Part shown: piece after piece, positions 16,888 through 24,433 of the stretch
Layout of the letters: each line of letters begins with the position of its first letter
How positions within the stretch are numbered: the first letter of the stretch is position 1
NCBI GenBank assembly: GCA_016872715.1
Contig: VGZD01000031.1
Coordinates: 1 to 36,069 of the forward strand
DNA from: Planctomycetota bacterium
GTDB lineage: Bacteria; Planctomycetota; UBA1135; GCA-002686595
Length of the DNA: 36,069 nucleotides
Direction: 5' to 3'
The notes under the pieces: generated by a model
Seen by the model: only the letters and a program-made list of their open reading frames with translations
Told to the model about the DNA's origin: nothing
Database searches by the model: none
Translations under genes and position numbers: made by a program

Positions 16888-17877
16888 GTGAAGATGATCG
16901 CGCTCCCCACCGCGTCCGGCCGCCGCTGGTGGTGGACGGCCCAGATGATCGGACTCGCGCTGACCGGTGTCCTGCTGGTCGAGCTGCTCGCCGCGCCCCA
17001 GCCGACCCTGCACGTCCTGTGGGACATGGTGATCCCGCTGTTGCCCGCCGTATTTCTCGTGAATCCGTTGGTGTGGAGGAGCGTGTGTCCGCTGGCGACC
17101 ATCAACGAATACACCGGAAATCAAGCCGGGCGCGGTGCCGTGCCGCCGCGCGTGCTGCGCGTGGCCTGGGTCATCGGCATCGCGCTGCTGTTCGCGATGG
17201 TGCCCGCACGCCGTTTCCTGTTCAACGAAGACGGTGCTGCGCTCGCGATCACGATCTCGCTCGTGGCCCTATTGGCGCTGCTCGCGGGGCTGACCTTCGC
17301 CGGCCGCGCAGGATTCTGCAACGCGATCTGCCCGGTGCTGCCGGTCGAGAAGCTGTACGGGCAGGCACCGCTGCTCCCGCTCTCCGGCGCGCGCTGCGCG
17401 TTCTGCACGGTCTGCACACCGGCTGGGTGCATCGATCTGGCCGCGGACAAGACGATGGCGCAGACGGTCGGTCCGCTCCGCAAGCACAGCGGCTGGACGG
17501 CCACCGGATTGGGCGTGTTTGCCGCGGCTCTGCCGGGCTTCATCATCGGCTACTTCACGACATCCAACCAAGGCCTCGATTCGGCGGGAGCCGTCTATGC
17601 GTGGGTGCTCGGGCTGGCCGTGGTGAGCTACGTCGTGGTCGCGCTGATCGCCCGGACGGTCAACGCGCGCGCGCAGATTGCAATGCCCGTGCTCGGCGCC
17701 GCCTCGCTCGGCCTCTACTACTGGCATGCTTCGCCGTCACTCGCGGCTTCGTACGCATTGGCCCCAGGCGGCGCGTGGGTGCTGCGCGCCGTGATGGGCG
17801 CGACGCTGGCGTGGTGGCTCTGGCGCACGCTGCGACGAACGTCGTGGCGAAACGCAACGACTCCCGCGGACTCCTGA
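16888..17877 (+). CDS. NapH-like polytopic iron-sulfur membrane protein
   Basis: Probable membrane electron-transfer protein of 329 residues with several hydrophobic helices. Motifs of the NapH/NosR/CcoG-type family: a first cysteine-proline (C67-P68), C144-x3-C148-P149, and one ferredoxin-like motif C170-x2-C173-x2-C176-x4-C181. NapH proper has two ferredoxin clusters ending in CP; only one is visible here and its last cysteine is not followed by proline, so the exact family is uncertain. I chose GTG at 16888 because GAGG (16875-16878) is well placed; an ATG at 16894 is the alternative. It diverges from the Rieske-HAO-Nap operon and shares its operator region. It might feed or drain quinol electrons, or serve a maturation role. 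Confidence 0.72.
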   Translation: MKMIALPTASGRRWWWTAQMIGLALTGVLLVELLAAPQPTLHVLWDMVIPLLPAVFLVNPLVWRSVCPLATINEYTGNQAGRGAVPPRVLRVAWVIGIALLFAMVPARRFLFNEDGAALAITISLVALLALLAGLTFAGRAGFCNAICPVLPVEKLYGQAPLLPLSGARCAFCTVCTPAGCIDLAADKTMAQTVGPLRKHSGWTATGLGVFAAALPGFIIGYFTTSNQGLDSAGAVYAWVLGLAVVSYVVVALIARTVNARAQIAMPVLGAASLGLYYWHASPSLAASYALAPGGAWVLRAVMGATLAWWLWRTLRRTSWRNATTPADS

Positions 17878-17914
17878 GCGGATAGCGTCTCACCTCGTGC
17901 TGTACGCGCGGAGT

Positions 17915-17939
17915 CGGCTCGAGGACCGGCCCCGAGCCG
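17915..17939 (+). terminator. Stem-loop after the NapH-like gene
   Basis: CGGCTCG and CGAGCCG, a 7-bp stem with an 11-nt loop, 37 nt beyond the stop codon. No U-tract. Probable 3'-end hairpin. The remaining bases to 18087 show nothing recognisable. Confidence 0.35.
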
Positions 17940-18087
17940 CGGCAAACGTTCCTCTCGCGCCGGTTCGTCGGCTGCTCGGCGGCACGTCGCAGGGCGCGGC
18001 ATCGTCCATTCGCGCGCCAGTTGCCGATTGCTCACGCGCGTTGCGGAGAATGCGCGCGCTGCGACGTGGAGACGCGGATGGAGAGGG

Positions 18088-19260
18088 TCAGCCCACTCGG
18101 ACGGAGTAGATCGGCGGGAGGTTGTGGCTGACGGTGGTCCAAGTCTCACCGCGGTCCTCGCTCAGGTAGAGGTTGCCGGTGGTGGAGCCGAAGACGACGA
18201 GGTCGTCGCGATTGTCGAGCGCATGGCGGTAGACGATGTCCCAAGCGCCTGTTTGCGGAAGGCCCTTGCGCAGTTGGCGCCAGGTGGAGCCACCGTCGTC
18301 GGTGCGGGCGACGAACAGCCCTCCGTCGATGGCCATGCGCTGGCTGTCGGCGCGGCCGGGGACGAGCCAAGCGACGCGACCGTCCTTGTCATCGGCGCTG
18401 ACGGGGAAACCGAAATGCACGCCGACGTCCGGCACGCTCACCTTGCGCCAGCGCTCGGCTCCGTCGGTGCTGTAGAAAACGCCCGCGTGGTTCTGCTGCC
18501 AGACGTGGTCGGGGTTCGAGCTGCACAGGTCGATGACGTGCGGGTCGTGACCCCACTCGGCCTCCGGTTCGGGGCTGTGGTCCATGGTCATGCCGCGGTT
18601 GCGGCTGCGCCAGGTCTGCCCGCCGTCGCGCGTCTCGAGCACGCCCGCGGTCGAGATCGCGATCAGCACGCGGCGCGGATCGCGCGGATCGACGACGATC
18701 GAGTGAATGCCCGGCGCGAACTCGCCCCCCTCCGAGGCCGGCGTGCCAAACCACTTGGTCTCGCCGGTGCCGTCGCCCTCGAACAGGTCGCCGCCGCGCG
18801 ATTCGTGGTTCCACAGCGCTCGATTGAGCTCGAACGAGGCGCCGCCGTCGCGGCTGGAGAACAGGCCGCCGGGGATCGTGCCGATCCAGATCGTGCCGTC
18901 GGCGCCGAAGGCGATCGTCCACAGCTTCTGCAGCGTGGCCTTGCGCGTGACGACGCGCCAGCCGACGCCGAAGTCGCTCGCGGCATCCTCGAACATGTCC
19001 TGTCCGATGTAGCGCGCTCCGTCCGGGAACTTGACCTGCGCCGCGTTGTCGCGCCAGCTCGCGCCGCCGTCGTCCGACACCGAGAGTTTGGCGCCCCAGT
19101 GGCCGTGGCCGAGCAACGCCCACAGGCGGCCCGAGCTCGGGTCGCGCGCGACGTAGTTGACGCCGGTGCCGGCGTGACCAGCGAGCGTCGCCGTCCAACT
19201 GCCGCCCTGCTGTTCGACTCGGAACGTGCCCTTGCGCGTCGCAACCCAGATCTTCGTCAT
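18088..19260 (-). CDS. Asp-box beta-propeller protein paired with a MoaD-like protein
   Basis: Function unknown. 390 residues, no signal peptide, so probably cytoplasmic. Six Asp-box repeats of the SxDxGxxW type (for example SDDGGASW, TRDGGQTW, TDDGGSTW, SEDRGETW) predict a six- or seven-bladed propeller of the BNR/YCF48/sortilin kind. It lacks the N-terminal RIP arginine motif of true sialidases, so I do not call it a sialidase although databases often label it so. It starts two nucleotides after the MoaD-like gene stops, and I recall this gene pair recurring in other bacteria; the pair probably acts together. Confidence 0.8.
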   Translation of the reverse strand: MTKIWVATRKGTFRVEQQGGSWTATLAGHAGTGVNYVARDPSSGRLWALLGHGHWGAKLSVSDDGGASWRDNAAQVKFPDGARYIGQDMFEDAASDFGVGWRVVTRKATLQKLWTIAFGADGTIWIGTIPGGLFSSRDGGASFELNRALWNHESRGGDLFEGDGTGETKWFGTPASEGGEFAPGIHSIVVDPRDPRRVLIAISTAGVLETRDGGQTWRSRNRGMTMDHSPEPEAEWGHDPHVIDLCSSNPDHVWQQNHAGVFYSTDGAERWRKVSVPDVGVHFGFPVSADDKDGRVAWLVPGRADSQRMAIDGGLFVARTDDGGSTWRQLRKGLPQTGAWDIVYRHALDNRDDLVVFGSTTGNLYLSEDRGETWTTVSHNLPPIYSVRVG

Positions 19261-19262
19261 CG

Positions 19263-19541
19263 CTAGCCTCCGCTCAGAGCCTGCAAGATCGACAACTTGT
19301 CTCCGGGCGCAACCGCGTCGGAGAGCGTGCGGCGGTCCTTGACCATCGCGTTGCCGATGAAGAGGTTGACGTGCGGGCGCAGGCGGCCCCGCTCGTCGCA
19401 GATGTAGAAGCCAATGCCGGGGGCGAGCCGCTCGAGCTCGGCCACGGCTCCCGCCACGCTGGCGGCCTCGACCTCGAGCACGCGCCCCTCGAGCTGGGGG
19501 AAGAACGCGAACAAATGGCGCGTGAGATGGACTTGGATCAC
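19263..19541 (-). CDS. MoaD/ThiS-family ubiquitin-fold protein
   Basis: Small sulfur-carrier-type protein of 92 residues ending in Gly-Gly (ALSGG), the tail that is adenylated and thiocarboxylated in MoaD and ThiS. Beta-grasp features: FFPQLEG near the start, a helix in the middle, LFIGN and a DKLSILQALSGG end. It starts with GTG (19541), with a G-rich stretch upstream. Its operon partner is the propeller gene, not moaE or thiG, so a role in molybdenum cofactor or thiamin synthesis is not shown; NapA 6 kb away is the only molybdenum link. It could be a carrier for sulfur transfer or protein modification. Confidence 0.82.
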   Translation of the reverse strand: MIQVHLTRHLFAFFPQLEGRVLEVEAASVAGAVAELERLAPGIGFYICDERGRLRPHVNLFIGNAMVKDRRTLSDAVAPGDKLSILQALSGG

Positions 19542-19747
19542 CGGCGAACCCCCGCGGCCAGCCCCGCGGCCAGTCTCGCGGCGCGCAAGACGCTACGTTC
19601 AGAATCGGGTCGCGAGTCCTAGGGGGTGTGAGCCTGAAATCGAAGCGCGGGTCGGTCCCGCGACGGACGGGGCGGGTTCGGCAGCGCGCGATCAGCGCTG
19701 GAAAGAGGGTGGTGGCGCGCGGGCAGGGGACGGACACTTGGGCGACC

Positions 19748-22150
19748 ATGTCGCTGCACGTTTCGGCCGTCCTCGCGCTGCTCGTCACCACGGCCCCCGC
19801 GCAGGTGCGCGTGCAGCAGGGAGCGGAGCTGCCTGCGCTCCCGGATCCCGTTGGGCGGGCCGGCATGGCAGCCGTGCCGGTGCGCGGGCCGGACGGATCG
19901 CGTGCGGTGCTCGCGGCAGGCGGCGCCAACTTCCCGGGGTCGATGCCTTGGGACGGAGGCATCAAGGTCTTTCATCGAGAGCTCTGGTCGCTGGAGCAGG
20001 GCGAGGATGGCTGGACGTGGCGAGCGGTGGCTCAACTGCCGGAGCCCGTCGCCTACGCAGCCTTCGCGCCGCATCCCGAGGGCATGGTGCTGGCCGGCGG
20101 CGCGAACGCCACGGGCCATCTGCGCAGCGTGCGCCTCGTGCGCTTGGACGGCTCCACGCGGGACCTCGCCGCGCTGCCCTCGACGCTCGCCTATGCGGCC
20201 TTTGCCACGACGCGCAACCGTCTGTGGATCGCCGGTGGTCAGGAGACGCCCACTTCACCGCGCGCGCTGCCGCAACTGCTCTCGCTCGACCTCACGCGCG
20301 ATGACGCTGCTTGGGATGCGCATGCATGGCCCGCCGCGGACCGCATCCTCGCCACGGCCGGAGTGGTCGACGACGTCTTTCACCTGCTCGGCGGCTGCCG
20401 ACTCGAGCCCGACGCGGCGGGAGCACCTGCGCGCACCTACCTGCAAGACGTGCTGTCCGTGCGCCTGTTGGATCTCGAGGTCGGCGAGCGGGTCCGCGAC
20501 GCCGAGAGCGGCAGGCTGCCGTGGCCGATGGCGGCGAGCGCCGGCCCCGCGATCGCGCGCGAAGGCGCACTCGTGCTCGGCGGCGCCGACGACGGCTCCC
20601 ACCGCGGCAAGCCGCCGAGCGAACATCCCGGACAACGTGCGACCATCCTGAGCTTCGACCCGCGCACGGGCACGACCACCGAGCTCGGCGCGCTCGGCAC
20701 CGGCGTGGTGACCGCGCCGCTCGCTGTCGTCGACGACCTGTGCATCGTGGTGAGCGGCGAGTTGCGTCCGGGCGTGCGCACGCCCGCGACCCAGACGTTC
20801 GAGCTCGCGTACGAGCCCGCCTTCAGCTGGGTCGACGTGCTGATGCTCGCACTGGGAGTCGTGGCGCTCGGCGCGACGGCGCTCCAGCGCAAGTCGAGAT
20901 CGGCCATGGCGGCTCCCACCGACCGCCCCGGGCGAGCAGCATGGGTTGCCGTCGGACTGCTGTTCGTAGTCGCGGCCCTCAACTACCTCGATCGGCAGCT
21001 CCTCTCGACCATGGCCGCGCCGATCCAGCGCGACATCCCGCAGACGAGCGCGCAATTTGGCCTGCTCACCTCGGTCTTTCTGTTCGTCTACTCGGCGTTG
21101 AGTCCGGTGGGCGGCATCCTCGCCGACCGACACAGCCGCCGGATCGTCATCCTCATCTCGCTGGTGGTGTGGTCCGCCGTGACGTGGCTCACGGGCCACG
21201 TGGCCACGTGGGAGCAACTGCTACTCGCCCGCGCGCTCATGGGTGTGAGCGAGGCCTTCTACATTCCCGCGGCCCTCGCGCTCATCACGGATTTCCATCG
21301 CGGCCGGACGAGATCGCTCGCCACGGGCCTGCACATGGGCGGCATCTACACGGGTCAGGCGCTCGCGGGGCTCGGCGGGCACGCAGCCGAGGCGCTCGGC
21401 TGGCGCACGGCGTTCGGCGCCTTCGGAGTCGTGGGCGTCGTGTACGCGCTCGTGCTGGTCGTGTTCCTGCGCGAACCATCGGAGAGCCAACCGACCGTCG
21501 CAGCCACCGCGCCGAGCGCCCCGCGCCCCGCATTGCGCACGATCCTCTCCAGCCTGTTTCGAGTGCGCTCGTTCTGGCTGCTGCTCGCGATCATGGGCAC
21601 GGCGAGCATCTCCAACTGGTTCGTGCTGTCGTGGCTGCCGAAGCTGCTGCAAGATCGCTTCGACCTGTCGCTCGGCGATGCCGGCACGCTCGCGACCGTT
21701 CCGACCACGCTGGCCAAGTACGCGGCCGTGCTGCTGGGCGCACTCGCGGCCGACCGGTGGGCCGCGCGCGACCCGCGCGGTCGCGCACGCCTCGCCGCAC
21801 TCGCGATGCTCGCCGCTGGCCCGATGATCGCGTGCACGACGCTGCTCCCCGGCGACGCCATCGCGCTGTTCGTGGCGCTGGTCGCCTTTCAGGGCATCGC
21901 GCAAGGCGTGCTCGACGCGACGCTCATGCCCATCCTGCGCACGCAGATCGACGAGCGGTTCGCTGCCTCCGGATACGGCTTCATCAACCTCGTCGGCGCG
22001 GGTTGCGGAGGACTCTCCGTCCTCTACGGCGGCGCCTTGAAAGACGCTGGCATCCCGCTCGACGCCACGCTGGCCCTCTCGGGCGGCGGTCTGGTGGTCT
22101 GTGGCGTTGCGCTGCTGGCGCTGCCCGCTACCGTGGCGCGCCATGAGTGA
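19748..22150 (+). CDS. Sialic acid epimerase (NanM-like) fused to MFS transporter
   Basis: Predicted bifunctional sialic acid uptake protein of 800 residues. Residues 1-19 are a signal peptide; about 20-355 form a kelch-type propeller with the NanM/mutarotase signature GGANFPGSMPWDGG and GGxxD/GGxx repeats. A single helix (about 360-381) leads into a major facilitator domain (about 397-800, about 12 helices) with LNYLDRQLLS and an RhsRR-type loop between helices 2 and 3. Topology fits: propeller in the periplasm, one helix inward, MFS domain starting in the cytoplasm. The epimerase would convert alpha- to beta-N-acetylneuraminate and hand it to the carrier. I chose the ATG at 19748 (the frame is open from 19628) because it begins the signal peptide. 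Overlaps nanA by eight nucleotides. NanM and transporter are normally separate. Confidence 0.85.
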   Translation: MSLHVSAVLALLVTTAPAQVRVQQGAELPALPDPVGRAGMAAVPVRGPDGSRAVLAAGGANFPGSMPWDGGIKVFHRELWSLEQGEDGWTWRAVAQLPEPVAYAAFAPHPEGMVLAGGANATGHLRSVRLVRLDGSTRDLAALPSTLAYAAFATTRNRLWIAGGQETPTSPRALPQLLSLDLTRDDAAWDAHAWPAADRILATAGVVDDVFHLLGGCRLEPDAAGAPARTYLQDVLSVRLLDLEVGERVRDAESGRLPWPMAASAGPAIAREGALVLGGADDGSHRGKPPSEHPGQRATILSFDPRTGTTTELGALGTGVVTAPLAVVDDLCIVVSGELRPGVRTPATQTFELAYEPAFSWVDVLMLALGVVALGATALQRKSRSAMAAPTDRPGRAAWVAVGLLFVVAALNYLDRQLLSTMAAPIQRDIPQTSAQFGLLTSVFLFVYSALSPVGGILADRHSRRIVILISLVVWSAVTWLTGHVATWEQLLLARALMGVSEAFYIPAALALITDFHRGRTRSLATGLHMGGIYTGQALAGLGGHAAEALGWRTAFGAFGVVGVVYALVLVVFLREPSESQPTVAATAPSAPRPALRTILSSLFRVRSFWLLLAIMGTASISNWFVLSWLPKLLQDRFDLSLGDAGTLATVPTTLAKYAAVLLGALAADRWAARDPRGRARLAALAMLAAGPMIACTTLLPGDAIALFVALVAFQGIAQGVLDATLMPILRTQIDERFAASGYGFINLVGAGCGGLSVLYGGALKDAGIPLDATLALSGGGLVVCGVALLALPATVARHE
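22127..22134 (+). promoter_or_regulatory. GCTACCGT -10-like element inside the fusion gene
   Basis: TACCGT at 22129-22134, eight nucleotides before the nanA ATG at 22143. It lies in coding sequence and could be an internal promoter or coincidence. Confidence 0.25.
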
Positions 22151-23063
22151 ATTCCGCATCCGCGGCATCTGTGCCGCGACCCACACCCCCTTCTCATCCG
22201 ACGGATCGATCGACCTCGCCGCCGTCGACGCGCAGCGCGATCACCTGCTCGCGCGCGGCGTCGACCAAGTGTTCATCGGCGGCAGCACGGGCGAGAGTCA
22301 CTCGCTCGGCATCGACGAGCGGCGGAGCCTCACCGAGCGCTGGGTCGCTGCCGCGCGCGGCACGGGATTGCACGTGATCGTGCACGTGGGATCCAACTGC
22401 CTCACCGACGCCGCGGCCCTCGCCGCGCACGCTCAGCGGCAAGGCGCCGCGGCGGTCTCGATGCTCGCGCCGTCGTACTTCAAGCCGCGCTCGCTCGCGG
22501 ACCTCGTGGCCTGCTGCGAAATGGTCGCGTGCAAGGCGCGCGAGCTGCCCTTCTACTACTACGACATCCCGGTGCTCACGGGCGTCCACTTCTCGATGGA
22601 GGAGTTCCTCGAGCTCGCGCCGGCGCGCATCGGCAACCTGCGCGGCATCAAGTTCACCAATCAGGACCTGATGGCCTACCAGTTGGCGCTCCGCGCCTCC
22701 GGCGGCCGCTTCGACCTGCCGTGGGGCTGCGACGAGTTCTTCCTCGCGGCGCTCGCTCTGGGCGCGCGCGGCGCCGTGGGCAGCACGTTCAACTTTGCGC
22801 CCGGCGTCTACCAACGCATGCAGGCGGCCTTTGCGCGCGGCGACCTCGAAGGCGCGCGCACCGAGCAATTCCGCTCGGTGCAGCTCGTCAAGGTCCTCGC
22901 GAAGCGCGGCTACATGGGCTGCGCCAAGGCGCTGATGGTCCACCTTGGCGTGCCGGTCGGACCCGCGCGGCTGCCCAACGCCAACCCGGATGCCGCCGCG
23001 GTGAAGGCGATGCTGGCTGAGTTGGAGCAGATCGGCTTCTTCGACTGGAGGGACGCGCGATGA
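22143..23063 (+). CDS. nanA: N-acetylneuraminate lyase
   Basis: Splits N-acetylneuraminate to N-acetylmannosamine and pyruvate. 306 residues, TIM-barrel class I aldolase of the DapA/NanA family. GGSTGES (46-52) is the pyruvate-carboxylate loop; Y140 before DIPVLTGV is the catalytic tyrosine; K170 in GIKFTNQDL is the Schiff-base lysine. The GxKFTxxDL context resembles animal and Bacteroides lyases more than E. coli NanA. Context separates it from DapA: it lies between an epimerase/transporter fusion and a sialidase, overlapping both (8 nt, and ATGA). I chose the ATG at 22143; the frame is open to 22101. Cytoplasmic. Confidence 0.9.
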   Translation: MSEFRIRGICAATHTPFSSDGSIDLAAVDAQRDHLLARGVDQVFIGGSTGESHSLGIDERRSLTERWVAAARGTGLHVIVHVGSNCLTDAAALAAHAQRQGAAAVSMLAPSYFKPRSLADLVACCEMVACKARELPFYYYDIPVLTGVHFSMEEFLELAPARIGNLRGIKFTNQDLMAYQLALRASGGRFDLPWGCDEFFLAALALGARGAVGSTFNFAPGVYQRMQAAFARGDLEGARTEQFRSVQLVKVLAKRGYMGCAKALMVHLGVPVGPARLPNANPDAAAVKAMLAELEQIGFFDWRDAR

Positions 23064-24208
23064 TCCTCGTGCTGCGCAACTTGGCGATCCTCCTGCTCGC
23101 GGCCGCCACGCCCCTCGACGAGCCTGACTACGTCACCGTGTTCAAGGCGCCGGGGTCCACTGGGCAGCCCTCGATTCGCATCCCGGCCCTGTTGTGCACG
23201 ACCAAGGGCACCTTGCTCGCCTTCGCGGAGGGCCGCAACGGGCACGCCGACCAAGCGAGCAACGACCTCGTGCTCTCGCGCTCCACCGACGGGGGCAAGT
23301 CGTGGTCGAAGGCGAAGGTCGTGGTCGCCGAGGGCGAGGGCTCGGTCAACAACCCGACGGTCGTACAGGACCGCAAGTCGGGCCGCATCTTCCTGCACTT
23401 CCATGTGTTTCCCACGGGCGCGAAGGAGTTCGACAAGCTCGCTCCTGGCCCCAAGGGCGCCACGCGCATGGGTTGCGTGACGTCCGATGACGACGCTCGC
23501 ACGTGGTCGGATCCCATCGACCTCAACGCCGCGCTCAAGCCCGACAACGCGACCACCGTGGCGCAAGGTCCCGGCATCGGCATCCAGCTCGAGCGTGGGC
23601 CGCATGCGGGCCGCCTGCTGGTGCCGTGCAACTCCCAAGACGAGCACAAGGCGTTCGTCAACTGGATGGCGATCAGCGACGACGGCGGCGCGAGCTGGCG
23701 ACGCGGCCAGAACGTCCCGCAGGAAGGCATGCAGCTCAACGAGGTGCAGGTCAGCGAGACGCGGGACGGCTCGGTCTACCTCAACTCACGCCAGTGGCGC
23801 GGAACCGGCGGTCGCAAGGCCGCGTGGTCCACGGACGGCGGCGAGACGTGGTCGCAGGCGATCGAGGACCAGCAGTTGCCCGAGCCGGTGTGTCAGGGCA
23901 GCCTCATTTCGTGGCACGAGAAGGACCGCCACTGCACGCTGTTTCTCAACCCCGAGGGCGAGCCCCCCGGCAAGGGCCGCAAGCGCGGCACCGTGCGCCT
24001 CTCGCTCGACGGCGGCAAGACTTGGCCCGTGTCGAAGCCGCTCGTGCCCGGGCCGTTTGCCTACAGCTCGATGGCGCGCCTGAAAAACGGCCGCATCGGA
24101 GTGCTCTACGAACCCGCGGGCGACACCGAGATCCGCTTCCTCACGTTCGACATGGCGTGGCTGGAGAAGGCCGAGCGAGAGACGGCTCCGGGCAGCGCGA
24201 AGAAGTAG
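23060..24208 (+). CDS. Exo-alpha-sialidase (GH33-like)
   Basis: Releases terminal sialic acid from glycans. 382 residues with a hydrophobic N-terminus (about 4-17), probably exported. The RIP motif with catalytic-triad arginine R40 is present, as are five Asp boxes SxDxGxxW at 75-82, 142-149, 206-213, 257-264 and 315-322; D64, E228 and Y335 are the plausible acid/base, glutamate and nucleophilic tyrosine. Start ATG overlaps the nanA stop (ATGA), so translation is coupled. Last gene of the operon, followed at once by a strong hairpin. Whether it removes sialic acid from host or algal material cannot be told. Confidence 0.9.
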   Translation: MILVLRNLAILLLAAATPLDEPDYVTVFKAPGSTGQPSIRIPALLCTTKGTLLAFAEGRNGHADQASNDLVLSRSTDGGKSWSKAKVVVAEGEGSVNNPTVVQDRKSGRIFLHFHVFPTGAKEFDKLAPGPKGATRMGCVTSDDDARTWSDPIDLNAALKPDNATTVAQGPGIGIQLERGPHAGRLLVPCNSQDEHKAFVNWMAISDDGGASWRRGQNVPQEGMQLNEVQVSETRDGSVYLNSRQWRGTGGRKAAWSTDGGETWSQAIEDQQLPEPVCQGSLISWHEKDRHCTLFLNPEGEPPGKGRKRGTVRLSLDGGKTWPVSKPLVPGPFAYSSMARLKNGRIGVLYEPAGDTEIRFLTFDMAWLEKAERETAPGSAKK

Positions 24209-24247
24209 CGCCGAGCGCGTTGCCCCGCCGAGTTCACGCGCTCGGCG
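24209..24247 (+). terminator. Strong hairpin ending the sialic acid operon
   Basis: CGCCGAGCGCG and CGCGCTCGGCG, an 11-bp perfect stem with a 17-nt loop, beginning at the first base after the sialidase stop codon. No U-tract, so it may terminate or protect the 3' end. Confidence 0.55.
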
Positions 24248-24419
24248 TCGGGATCGTCGGTGCCTCGGCGGTCGAGGAGTTTCAGCGTGGCGCGCAGGGC
24301 CCCGATGAGCTCGGCTCTGGGCTCGCCCGCGGGGCGCGTCGCCCCACGTCCGGAGGCGAGCGCGGTGTTGAGCGAGTGGAGGGATCGCGTCGCGAGGCTG
24401 CACGCGCGCGTGGGCGAGC

Positions 24420-24427
24420 GCTACAGT
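24420..24427 (+). promoter_or_regulatory. GCTACAGT -10-like element before the POT transporter
   Basis: TACAGT at 24422-24427, six nucleotides before the ATG at 24434, no Shine-Dalgarno. Implies leaderless transcription. The rest of 24248-24433 shows nothing else. Confidence 0.45.
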
Positions 24428-24433
24428 CGCGCG

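Noticed and set aside
18088-19260. Second sialidase
   Set aside because: Asp boxes alone define a propeller; the RIP arginine motif and signal peptide are missing, and it pairs with a MoaD-like gene.
19263-19541. NapD chaperone for NapA
   Set aside because: The Gly-Gly end and beta-grasp pattern are MoaD/ThiS-like; NapD has a ferredoxin-like fold without such a tail.
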